Source: Symsagittifera roscoffensis (lineage: Eukaryota; Xenacoelomorpha; Acoela; Convolutidae). From it: DNA of 64,000 nt. The translations under genes were made by a program, and so were the position numbers. The notes below the pieces were generated by a model. It saw nothing but the letters and a program-made list of their open reading frames with translations, had not been told where the DNA came from and searched no databases. The stretch's first letter is position 1, and each line of letters begins with the position of its first letter. Shown piece after piece: positions 38,139 through 49,785 of this stretch. The DNA lies in assembly GCF_963678635.1 (NCBI RefSeq), contig NC_087062.1, positions 50,730,178-50,794,177 of the forward strand, in the 5' to 3' direction.

Positions 38139-41100
38139 CGACAGAGATGCGATTCAAACCCACACACGCAGACAATATTGGAAGGGCAGTCCGACACCTT
38201 AACAACTCGGCCATCCTGTCTGAACAGCGGGCATTCGTTTGTTTATTGAATTGAACCATTAAAAATTTGAAGCAAAGATGCTCCGCTTCAAATAGAATAT
38301 TAATTTTTGCTCAAAACAAATAAAAACCTATCAAATCAAACCATTGTTTGATCAAAGATAGAAGATAGACTTGGCATCTGTGTATTTGAAATGTAATGAC
38401 GAATTTAGCACTCTATTCTTAGAACGAGACTAGTTGAAATTGTGTTTTCAGACCAATTCGTTTCGCTGAAATTTCAAGTTTTTCAAAGCAACCTGTTACA
38501 GTTTGCAATTTATCAGAGGAAGCGAATTAAAAATTTAAGGACATTTTAATTTTGATCTGCTTCCATTCAAAAACGATGCTTTTTTGTGAAAAAAAAACTG
38601 GGCCAAAAAATTAACTTGAAATTTTTCAAAAGTTAATTACTTGAATGGTTTAAATAGAGAAACGTATAACATTGGCCAACCGATTTTCTTTTTGAAAATT
38701 TTAAAAATTGTCATTGTTTAATTGCTTGACTATACTGCTTAGACGAACTTGAAAAGTTTGCGAGCCAATTTTATCTCTAGATTTTTGTAATTTAGTAAAT
38801 TTCCCGATGAGTTATTAACAAATTAGGTAAACATCAATTGTTGTGCTTATCTAATTCAGTTCAGTTGTTTTTTTTTCAAATCTAATCGACAGAGATGGGA
38901 TTCAAAATCAAGCACGCGGACTGTATTGGATAAGCAGTTCAAAGCCTTAACCACTCGATCACCTTGTCTAACCTGAGGTCATTCGGTTGTTAATTGAGTC
39001 GAACCAAAAAAACTTTGAAGCAAAGATGTTCCGCTTCAAATAGAATTTTTTTTTGCTCGAAACAAAGAAAACCTATCAAATCAAACCATTGTTCGATCAA
39101 AGATAGACTTGTTTTCTGTGTATTCGAAATATAATGACAAATTTAGCACTCTAGTCCTACATCAAGACTAGTTCAAATCGTTTTTCAGACCAAATCGTTT
39201 GGCTGAAGTATCAAATTTTTCAAAGCAACCTGTTACAGCTTTCAAACTATCAAAAGAAGCGAAATGAAAATACAGAAAAACGTATAACATTGGCCAACCG
39301 ATTTTCTTTATGAAAAAAAAATCGTAAAATTTGTCATTGTTTAATTGCTTGACTAGTCTGCTTAGATGAATTTGAAAAAATTGCGAGCCAATTTTATCTC
39401 TAGAATTTTTTGATTTAGTAAATTTCCCGGTGAGTTTTTAACAAACTAGATAAACATCAGTTTTTGTGCTTACCGAATTCAGTTCAGGGGTTTTTAAAAA
39501 AACTAATCGACAGAGATGGGATTCGAACCCACGCAACAAAACGTATGGTGTCAGCAGCCAACCGCTTTGACCTCTCGGCAACCCTGCCTAACCAGAGTTC
39601 ATTCAATGGTAAATTGAATTGAAACAAAAAAAAATGAAGCACAGATGCTTCATTTCAAATAGGATTTTTTTTTGCTCAAAACAAAAAACCCGTCAAATCA
39701 AGCCATTTTTCGATCAAAAATAGACTTGAGGTTTGTGTATTTGAAATGTAATGACGAATTTAGCACTCTAGTCCTAGAACGAGACTAGTTTAAATAGTAT
39801 TTTAGACCATATCGTTTCGCTGAAATTTCAAATTTTTCAAAGCAATCTATTACAGCTTTCAAACTATCAGAGGAAGCGAAACAAAAAATGAGGTAAATTT
39901 TAATTTTGATCTGCTTCCATTTAAAAACGATTTTTTTTTTAAAAGAAAACTGGGCCAAGAAAGTAAATTTCTTGATTGGTTTAGATAAAAAAACGTAGCA
40001 TTGGCCAACCGATTTTCTTCATAAATAAACCTAAAATTTTTCAACGTTTAATTGCTTGAATATTCTGCTTAGACGAATTTGAAAAATTTTCGAGCCAATT
40101 TTATCTCTAGAAATTTGTGATTTTGTAATTTTTCCGGTGAGTTATTATCAAATTAGGTAAACTTCAATTGTTGTGCTTACCGAATTCAGTTCAGGTATTT
40201 TTAAAAACTAATCGACAGAGATCGTATTCAAGGTAAGTTCAAACCTTTTTTCAGACCAAATCGTTTCGCTGAAATTTCAAGTTTTTCAAGGCAACCTGTT
40301 ACAACTTTCAAACTATCAAAGGAAGCGAAACAAAAACTTAAGGAAAACTTAGTTTTGAAATGCTTCCACTGAGAAACGATAAGTTTTTTGTTGAAAAACT
40401 CGGCCAAAAAAACCTGAAATTTTTCAAAATTCCATTGCTTGAATGGCTTTATTAGAAAAACGTATAACATTGATCAACCGATTTTCTTCATCAATAAACT
40501 TAAAATTTTTCAACGTTTAATTGCTTGAATATTCTGCTTAGACGAATTTGAAAAACTTGCGAGCCAATTTTATCTCTAGAATTTTGTGATTTTGTATGTT
40601 TCCCGGTGAGTTATTAACAATTTAGGTAAACATCAATTGTTGTGCTCCGGATTCAGTTCAGGTATTTTTGAAAACTAATCGACAGAGATGGGTTTCAAAC
40701 CCACGCACGCAGACTATATTGGAAGAGCAGTCAAACAACTTAACAACTCGGCCATCCTGTCTGAACGGCGAGCATTCGTTTGTTTATTGAATTGAACCAA
40801 TAAAACTTTGAAGCAAAGATGCTCCGCTTCAAATAGAATATTAATTTTTGCTCAAAACAAAAAAAACCTATCAAATCAAAGATAGAAGATAGACTTGGCA
40901 TCTGTGTATTTGAAATGTAATGACGAATTTAGCACTCTAGTCTTAGAACGAGACTAGTTGAAATCGTGTTTTCAGACCAATTCGTTTCGCTGAAATTTCA
41001 AGTTTTTCAAAGCAACCTGTTACAGCTTTCAATGTATCAGAGGAAGCGAAATAAAAATTTAAGGACATTTTAATTTTGATCTGCTACCATTTAAAAACGA

Positions 41101-44100
41101 TGCTTTTTTGTGGAAAAAAAACTGGGCCAAAAAACTAACATGAAATTTTTCAAAGTTCATTACTTGAATGGTTTAAATAGAGAAACGTATATTATTGGCC
41201 AACCGATTTTCGTTTTGAAAAACCTAAAATTTGTCATTGTTTAATTGCTTGACCATACTGCTTAGACGAACTTGAAAAGTTTGCGAGCCAATTTTATCTC
41301 TAGAACTTTGTGATTTCGTAAATTTACCGATGAGTTACTAACAAATTAGGTAAACATCAATTGTTGTGCTTATCTAATTCAGTTCAGGTGTATTTTTTAA
41401 AATCTAATCGACAGAGATGCGATTCAAACCCACACACGCAGACAATATTGGAAGGGCAGTCCGACACCTTAACAACTCGGCCATCCTGTCTGAACAGCGG
41501 GCATTCGTTTGTTTATTGAATTGAACCATTAAAACTTTGAAGCAAAGATGCTCCGCTTCAAATAGAATATTAATTTTTGCTCAAAACAAATAAAAACCTA
41601 TCAAATCAAACCATTGTTTGATCAAAGATAGAAGATAGACTTGGCATCTGTGTATTTGAAATGTAATGACGAATTTAGCACTCTATTCTTAGAACGAGAC
41701 TAGTTGAAATTGTGTTTTCAGACCAATTCGTTTCGCTGAAATTTCAAGTTTTTCAAAGCAACCTGTTACAGTTTGCAATTTATCAGAGGAAGCGAATTAA
41801 AAATTTAAGGACATTTTAATTTTGATCTGCTTCCATTCAAAAACGATGCTTTTTTGTGAAAAAAAAACTGGGCCAAAAAATTAACTTGAAATTTTTCAAA
41901 AGTTAATTACTTGAATGGTTTAAATAGAGAAACGTATAACATTGGCCAACCGAATTTCTTTTTGAAAATTTTAAAAATTGTCATTGTTTAATTGCTTGAC
42001 TATACTGCTTAGACGAACTTGAAAAGTTTGCGAGCCAATTTTATCTCTAGATTTTTGTAATTTAGTAAATTTCCCGATGAGTTATTAACAAATTAGGTAA
42101 ACATCAATTGTTGTGCTTATCTAATTCAGTTCAGTTGTTTTTTTTTTTCAAATCTAATCGACAGAGATGGGATTCAAAACCAAGCACGCGGACTGTATTG
42201 GATAAGCAGTCCAAAGCCTTAACCACTCGGCCACCTTGTCTAACCTGAGGTCATTCGGTTGTTAATTGAGTCGAGCCAAAAAAAAACTTTGAAGCAAAGA
42301 TGCTCCGCTTCAAATAGAATACTTTTTTTTTGCTCGAAACAAAGAAAATCTATCAAATCAAACCATTGCTCGATCAAAGATAGACTTGTTTTCTGTGTAT
42401 TCGAAATGTAATGACAAATTTAGCACTCTAGTCTTACATCAAGACTAGTTCAAATCGTTTTTCAGACCAAATCGTTTGGCTGAAGTATCAAGTTTTTCAA
42501 AGCAAGCTGTTACAGCTTTCAAACTATCAAAAGAAGCGAAATGAAAATACAGAAAAACGTATAACATTGGCCAACCAATTTTCTGTATGAAAAAAAAACG
42601 TAAACTTTGTCATTGTTTAATTGCTTGACTAATCTGCTTAGATGAATTTGAAAAGTTTGCGAGCCAATTTTATCTCTAGAACTTTGTGATTTAATAAATT
42701 TCCCGGTGAGTTATTAACAAACTAGATAAACATCAATTTTTGTGCTTACCGAATTCAGTTCAGGGGTTTTAAAAAAAAACTAATCGACAGAGATGGGATT
42801 CGAACCCACGCAAGCAAAACGTATGGTGTCAGCATTCAACCGCTTTAACCTCTCGGCAACCCTGCTTAACCAGAGTTCATTCAATGGTAAATTGAGTCGA
42901 AACAAAAAAAATGAAGCAAAGATGCTTCATTTCAAATACGAATTTTTTTTGCTCAAAACAAAAAACCCGTCAAATCAAGCCAATTTTCGATCAAAAATAG
43001 ACTTGAGGTCTGTGTATTTGAAATGTAATGATGAATTTAGCACTCTAGTCCTAGAACGAGACTAGTTTAAATATTATTTTAGACCATATCGTTTCGCTGA
43101 AAATTCAAATTTTTCAAAGCAACCTATTACAGCTTTCAAACTATCAGAGGAAGCGAAACAAAGTAAAATTTTAATTTTGATCTGCTTCCATTTAAAAACG
43201 ATTCTTTTTTTGAAAAAGAAAACTGGGCCAAGAAAGTAAATTCCTTGATTGGTTTAGATAGAAAAAAGTAGCATTGGCCAACCGATTTTCTTCATAAATA
43301 AACCTAAAATTTTTCAACGTTTAATTGCTTGACTATTCTGCTGAGACGAATTTGAAAAATTTTCGAGCCAATTTTATCTCTAGAAATTTGTGATTTTGTA
43401 AATTTTCCGGTGAGTTATTAACAAATTAGGTAAACATCAATTGTTGTGCTTACCGAATTCAGTTCAGGAGTTTTTAAAAACAAATTGACAGAGATGGTAT
43501 TCAAGGTAAGTTCAAACCTTTTTTCAGACCAAATCGTTTCGCTGAAATTTCAAGTTTTTTAAAGCAACCTGTTTCAAATTTCAAACAATCAAAGGAAGCG
43601 AAACAAAAATTTAAGGAAAACTTAGTTTTGAAATGCTTCCATTGAGAAACGATAAGTTTTTTGTGGAAAAACACGGCCAAAAAAACCTGAAATTTTTCAA
43701 AGTTCCATTGCTTGAATGGCTTTATTAGAAAAACGTATAACATTGACCAACCGATTTTCTTCATGAATAAACTTAAAATTTTTCAACGTTTAATTGTTTG
43801 AATATTCTGCTTAGACGAATTTGAAAAATTTGCGAGCCAATTTTATCTCTAGAATTTTGTGATTTTGTATGTTTCCCGGTGAGTTATTAACAATTTAGGT
43901 AAACATCAATTGTTGTGCTCCGGATTCAGTTCAGGTATTTTTGAAAACTAATCGACAGAGATGGGGTTCAAACCCACGCACGCAGACTATATTGGAAGAG
44001 CAGTCCAACACCTTAACAACTCGGCCTCCTTGTCCGAACAGCGGGCATTCGTTTGTTTATTGAATTGAACAAAAAAAACTTTGAAGCAAAGATGCTCCGC

Positions 44101-44680
44101 TTCAAAAAGATTATTAACTTTTGCTTAGAACAAAAAAAAAACCTATCAAATCAAACCATTGTTCGATTAAAGATAGAATTGTTATCTGTGTATTCGAAAT
44201 GTAATGACCAATTTAGCACTCTAGTCTCAGAACGAGACTAGTTGAAATCGTGTTTTCAGACCAATGCGTTTCGCTGAAATTTCAAGTTTTTTTCATAGCA
44301 ATCTGTTACAACTTTCAAGCTATCAGAGGAAGCGAAACAAAAATTTGAGGAAAGTTTAATTTTGATCTGCTTCCATTTAAAACGATGCTGTTTGTGGAAA
44401 AAAAAACTGGGCCAAAAAATTAACTTGAAATTTTTCAAAATTTTATTACTTGAAAGGTTTACCTAGAGAAACGTATGACATTGGCCAACCAAATTTTTTT
44501 ATGAAAAAAAAAAGAAAATTTGTCATTGTTTAATTGCTTGGCTATTCTGCTTAGACAATTTTGAAAACTTTGCGAGAAAATTTTATCTCTAGAACTTTGT
44601 GATTTAGTAAATTTCCCGATGAGTTAATAAAAATTTAGGTAAATATCAATTATGCTTATCGAATTCAGTTCAGGTGTTTT
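38139..44680. repeat. 3.27-kb higher-order repeat, two copies
   Basis: Five landmarks at 38139, 38886, 39508, 40208 (truncated) and 40680 recur at 41409, 42159, 42785, 43485 and 43953, with offsets of 3,270-3,277 bp. A partial third copy is at about 34,571-36,065, matching about 37,890-39,390 with an offset near 3,318 bp. Its C3 monomer has been replaced at about 36,085 by a jump back to sequence also found at about 34,404. Confidence 0.78.
42159..42240 (-). pseudogene. tRNA-Ser(GCT)-like segment, C2 subtype
   Basis: The - strand reads GACAAGGTGGCCGAGTGG with a full D-arm and anticodon loop CTGCTTA. The 3' acceptor strand CTCTGTC mispairs once. The T-stem's last pair is broken and the T-loop reads TTTGAAT. 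Pseudogene likely. Confidence 0.5.
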
Positions 44681-45757
44681 TAAAAACTAATCATCGACAC
44701 AGATGGGATTCAAAACCAAGCACGCGGACTGTATTGGATGAGCAGTCTAAAGCCTTAACCACTCGGCCACCCTGTCTAACCTGAGGTCATTCGGTTGTTA
44801 GTTGAATCGAACCAATAAAACTTTGAAGCAAAGATGCTCGGCTTCAAATAGAATATTTTTTTTGCTCGAAACAAAAAAAACCTATCAAATCAAACCATTG
44901 TTCGATCAAAGATGACTTGACTTCTGTGTATTTGAAATGTAATGACAAACTTGGCACTCTAGTCCTACATCAAGACTAGTTCAAATCGTTTTTCAGACCA
45001 AATCGTTTGGCTGAAGTTTCAAGTTTTTCAAAGCAACCTTTAAAGCTTTCAAACTATCAGAAGAAGCGAAATGAAAATAAAGAAAAACGTATAAAATTGG
45101 CAAACCAATTTTCTTTATGAAAAAAAAACTTAAACTTTGTCATTGTTTTTTTGCTTGACTAGTCTGCTGAGATTATAGTTTTGTGATTTAGTAAATTTCC
45201 CGGTGAGTTCTTAACAAACTAGATAAACATCAATTTTTGTGCTTACCGAATTCAGTTCAGGGGTTTTAAAAAAAACTAATCGACAGAGATAGGATTCGAA
45301 CCCACGCAAGCAAAACGTATGGGGTCAGCAGTCAACCGCTTTAACCTCTCCGCAACCCTGCCTAACCAGAACTCACTCAATGGTAAATTGAATCGAAACA
45401 AAAAAAAATCAAGCAGAGATGCTTCACTTCAAATAGGATTTTTTTTTTGCTCAAAACAAAAAACCCGTCAATCCAAGCCATTTTTCGATCAAAAATAGAC
45501 TTGACGTCTATGTATTCGAAATTTATTGACAATTTTAGTTTTCTAGTCCTAGAACAGGACTAGTTCAAATTGTTTTTTATCCCAAATTGTTTCGCTGAAA
45601 TTTCAGGTTTTGAAAAGCAACCTGTTACAGCTTTCAAACTATCAAAAGAAGCGAAACAAAAATCGATAGGTTTTTTGTGGAAAATTTCGGCCAAAAAAAA
45701 CCAGAAGTTTTTTAAAATTTCATTGCTTGAATGGCTTTATTAGAAAAACGTATAACA

Positions 45758-45957
45758 NNNNNNNNNNNNNNNNNNNNNNNNNNNNNNNNNNNNNNNNNNN
45801 NNNNNNNNNNNNNNNNNNNNNNNNNNNNNNNNNNNNNNNNNNNNNNNNNNNNNNNNNNNNNNNNNNNNNNNNNNNNNNNNNNNNNNNNNNNNNNNNNNNN
45901 NNNNNNNNNNNNNNNNNNNNNNNNNNNNNNNNNNNNNNNNNNNNNNNNNNNNNNNNN
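45758..45957. other. assembly gap (200 N)
   Basis: Exactly 200 N bases, the kind of fixed-length placeholder inserted by scaffolding software, so the true distance is unknown. The tRNA-Ser satellite ends abruptly on its left and the palindromic satellite begins on its right. Order and orientation across this point rest on scaffolding alone. Open frames reading through it are meaningless. Confidence 0.98.
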
Positions 45958-48340
45958 ATTTTGAAAATAAAACTAATTTATAAAGTATTTGATTTTATTA
46001 TCATAATATGGTGGGGGAAGACCTGAGACATGCATAAACATGCGCTTCAGGGCCTAAAACTCACGTTTATGCATGTCTCAGGTCTTACCCCTCCACATTT
46101 TGAGAATAAAACTAATTTATAAAGTGTTTGGTTTTATAATCAGAATATGGTGGGGGAAGAACTGAGACATGCATAAACATGCGCTTCAGGGCCTTAAACT
46201 CACGTTTATGCATGTCTCAGGTCTTCCCCCACCACATTTTGAGAATAAAACTAATTAATAAAGTATTTGATTTCTATTATCAAAATATGGTGGGTGAAGA
46301 ATTGAGACATGCATAAACGTACGTTTCAGGGCCTGAAACGCACGTATATTCATGTCTCAGTTCTTCCCCCACCATATTTGATAATAAAATTAATTTTAGA
46401 AGTATTTGTTTTTACTATCAAAATATGGTAGGGGAAGACCTGAGACATGCATAAACGTGCGTTTCAGGGCCTGTAACGCATGTTTATGCATGTCTCAGGT
46501 CTTTACCCACCATATTATGATAATAAAATCAAATACTTTATAATTTAATTTTATTTTCAAAATATGGTGGGGGAAGACCTGAGACATGCATAAACGTGCG
46601 TTTTAGGACCTGAAACGCACGTTTATGCATGTCTCAGTTCTTCCCCCACCATATTTTGAAAATAAAACTAATTTACAAAGTATTTAATTTTATTATCATA
46701 ATATGGTGGGTAAAGACCTGAGACATGCATAAACGTGCGTTTCAGGGCCTGTAACGCATGTTTATGCATGTCTCAGGTCTTTACCCACCATATTATGATA
46801 ATAAAATCAAATACTTTATAATTTAATTTTATTTTCAAAATATGGTGGGGGAAGACCTGAGACATGCATAAACGTGAGTTTTAGGCCCCGAAACGCACGT
46901 TTATGCATGTCTCAGGTCTTCCCCTACCATATTTTGATAATAAAAACAAATACTTCTAAAACTAGTTTTATTGTCAAATATGGTGGGGGAAGAACTGAGA
47001 CATGCATAAACATGCGCTTCAGGGCCTAAAACTCACGTTTATGCATGTCTCAGGTCTTCCCCCACCACATTTTGAGAATAAAACTAATTAATAAAGTATT
47101 TTTTTTCTATTATCAAAATAGGGTGGGTGAAGAATTGAGACATGCATAAACGTACGTTTCAGGGCCTGAAACGCACGTTTATTCATGTCTCAGTTCTTCC
47201 CCCATCATATTTGATAATAAAACTAATTTTAGAAGTATTTGTTTTTGTTATCAAAATATGGTAGGGGAAGACCTGAGACATGCATAAACGTGCGTTTCAG
47301 GGCCTGAAACGCATGTTTATGCATGTCTCAGGTCTTTACCCACCATATTTTGATAATAAAATCAAATACTTTGTAAATTAGTTTTATTTTCAAAATATGG
47401 TGGGGGAAGACCTGAGACAGGCATAAACGTGCGTTTCAGGTCCTAAAACGCACGTTTATGCATGTCTCAGGTCTTCCCCCACCATATTTTGAAAATAAAA
47501 CTAATTTATAATGTATTTGACTTTGTTATCATAACATGGTGGGGGAAGACCGACATGCATAAACATGCGCTTCAGGGCCTAAAAGTCACGTTTATGCATG
47601 TCTCAGGTCTTCCCCCACCATATTTTGAAAATGAAACTAATTTATAAAGTATTTGATTTTATTATCAAAATATGGTGGGGGAAGACCTGAGACATGCATA
47701 AACATGCGCTTCAGGGCCTAAAACTCACGTTCATGCATGTCTCATGTCTTCCCCCGCCACATTTTGAGAATAAAACTAATTTATAAAGTATTTGATTTTT
47801 ATTATCAAAATATGGTGGGTGAAGACATGAGACATGCATAAACGTGCGTTTCATGCCCTGAAACGCACGTTTAAGCATGTCTCAGGTCTTCCCACCAGAT
47901 TTTGATAATAAAAGTAATTTATAAAGTGTTTGGTTTTATAATCAGAATTCGGTGGGGGAAGATCTGAGACATGCATAAACGTGCGTTTCAGGGCCTGTAT
48001 CGCACGTTTATGCATGTTTCAGGTCTTCACCCACCATATTTTGATAATAAAACCAAACACTTTATAAATTAATTTTATTATCAAAATATGGTGGGGAAGA
48101 CCTGAGACATGCATAACCGTGCGTTTCAGGTCCTAAAACGCACGTTTATGCATGTCTCAGATCTTCCCCCAACGTATTTTGAAAATAAAACTAATTTATA
48201 AAGTATTTGGTTTTATTATCAAAATAAGGTGAATGAAGACCTGAGACATGCATAAACGTGCGTTTCAGGCTCTGAAACGCACTTTTATGCATGTCTCAGG
48301 TCTTCTTCCACCATCTTTTGATAATAAAACTAATTTATAA
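45958..48340. repeat. palindromic satellite, about 17 units of about 139 bp
   Basis: Each unit is a near-perfect inverted repeat of about 90 bp. Its arms run from GGTGGGGGAAGACCTGAG through ACATGCATAAACGTGCG to a GGCC-type centre and back. An AT-rich spacer of about 50 bp follows. Unit starts fall near 46007, 46146, 46286, 46425, 46563, 46703, 46841, 46979, 47120, 47257, 47396, 47537, 47672, 47812, 47950, 48088 and 48225. The spacer is found in both orientations in different units. A higher-order repeat of about 833 bp is visible: 46146-46440 recurs at 46979-47270. No coding potential. Confidence 0.88.
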
Positions 48341-49785
48341 AGTTCATTTTGGCTTAAAACTAATTGCTTTTTTAGATAATTGCTCGTCACTTGTTTTTGC
48401 GTAATATTTTGAGGGATACTTTGGTGCCTATGACACAGTTAATTTTGGCCCATGAGATCTTGTAGTTCAAGATCGCTCATTGCGCCTGTCTTCACTAGAA
48501 TTTTTAATGGTTTTTTTCGGTCTGTGACACAATTCAATTTGGCAAAAAACGCAAAGCTTTTTTTATATCATCTCCCATTTTCTGCATGTTGATTGGAGCC
48601 ATACTTTGGTGCTGTGACACATTTCATTTTGGCTCATAGTATTTCTCTAAATGTTGTCGTTCATCAACCTTGTCATCTTTAGGATTTCTCATGGTTTTGT
48701 TGCCTGTGACACAGTTCGTTTTGACTTGAAACCAATCGCTATTTTAGATGATTGCTAAATAATGTTTTTGCGTAATTTTTTATGGATGTTTTGATGCCTA
48801 TGACACAGTTCATTTTGGCCCATACGATCTTGTAAATCGTGATCGCTCCTTGCGCTTGTCATCAATAGGGTTTCTCAATTTTTTTTGCCTGTGAAACAAA
48901 TCATTTTGGCATAAAACCAATGCTTTTCTATATGATCGCCCATTTCCGCATGTTAATTGGAAGGATACTTTGGTGCAAATGACACAGTTCATTTTGGCCT
49001 ATAGTGTTCTCTAGATGTTGTCGTTCATCATGCTTGTCATCTTTAGGACTTCTCTTGGTCTTGTTGCCTGTGACACAGTTTATTTTGGCATGAAACGGAT
49101 TACTTTTTTAGATAATTGCGAATAAATTGTTTTTGCGTAATGATTTGAGAGATACTTAGGTGCCTATGACACAGTTCGTTTTGGCCCATAAGGTCTTTTA
49201 AATCGTGATCGCTCATTGCGCCTGTCATCACTAGGATTTCTCATGGTTTTTTTGCCTGTGACACAGTTCATTATGGCATAAAACCAAAGCTTTTTTTTAC
49301 ATGATCGCCCATTTTCTGCACGATATTTGGAGCCATATTTTGGTGCCTATGAAACAGTTGATTTGGCCTAGAGTTTTTTCTCTAATTGTTGTCGCTCATC
49401 ACGCTTGTCATATTTAGGATTTCTCATGGTTTTGTTGCCTGTGACACAGTTCATTTTGGCATGAAACCAATTTTTTTAGATTATTGCTCATTATTGTTTT
49501 TGCGTAATATTTGGAGGGATATTTTGGTGCCTACGACACAGTTTATTTTGGCCCATAAAATTTTGTAAATCGTGATCGCTCATTGCGTTCGTCATCACTA
49601 CGATTTCTCAGGGTTTTTTTGCCTGTGCCTCAGTTCATTTTGGCATAACACTAAAGCTTTCTTTATATGATCGCCCATTGTCTGCATTTTATTTGGAGCC
49701 ATACTTTGGTGCCTATGAAACAGTTGATTTTGGCCTAGAGTACTTTCTCTTAAAGTTTTCGCTCATCACGCTTGTCATATTTACG
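48341..49785. repeat. tandem repeat of about 370 bp, about four copies
   Basis: Units begin near 48,341, 48,716, 49,078 and 49,450 at 'ttcattttggcatgaaacca'-type sequence. Inside each unit the phrase 'gcctatgacacagttcattttggc' returns about every 90-95 bp, so the unit is itself an old four-fold repeat. Stops interrupt all frames and no gene is seen. It borders the palindromic satellite on the left and the presumed retroelement leader on the right. Confidence 0.8.

Larger units (their letters stand above)
29901..45757 (-). repeat. tRNA-Ser-derived satellite, trimeric and higher-order block
   Basis: Full-length tRNA-like segments on the - strand near 30012, 30745, 31364, 32091, 32822, 33441, 34168, 34821, 35569, 36564, 37033, 38139, 38886, 39508, 40680, 41409, 42159, 42785, 43953, 44695 and 45281. 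Truncated remnants are near 36903, 37675, 40211 and 43488. Three subtypes alternate: C1 ('gcagactatattggaagagc'), C2 ('aaaaccaagcacgcggactg') and C3 ('cgcaagcaaaacgtatggtg'). They give trimers of about 2.08 kb and a higher-order unit of about 3.27 kb. The array runs into the assembly gap, so its right end is unknown. No protein gene is supported. Confidence 0.83.

Noticed and set aside
1..45757. Dozens of 60-110 codon open frames, many sharing a phrase like 'FASFDSFKALTGCLEKL'
   Set aside because: They follow the satellite monomer's own sequence and orientation, break at different points in each copy and have AT-rich, Phe/Lys-heavy composition. The similarity is DNA repetition, not a conserved gene.
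45727..46026. Open frames crossing the N gap
   Set aside because: They are open only because N bases cannot encode stops.
45958..48340. CRISPR-like array
   Set aside because: The units are long palindromes of about 90 bp with repeated, non-unique spacers in a eukaryotic context and no cas genes.
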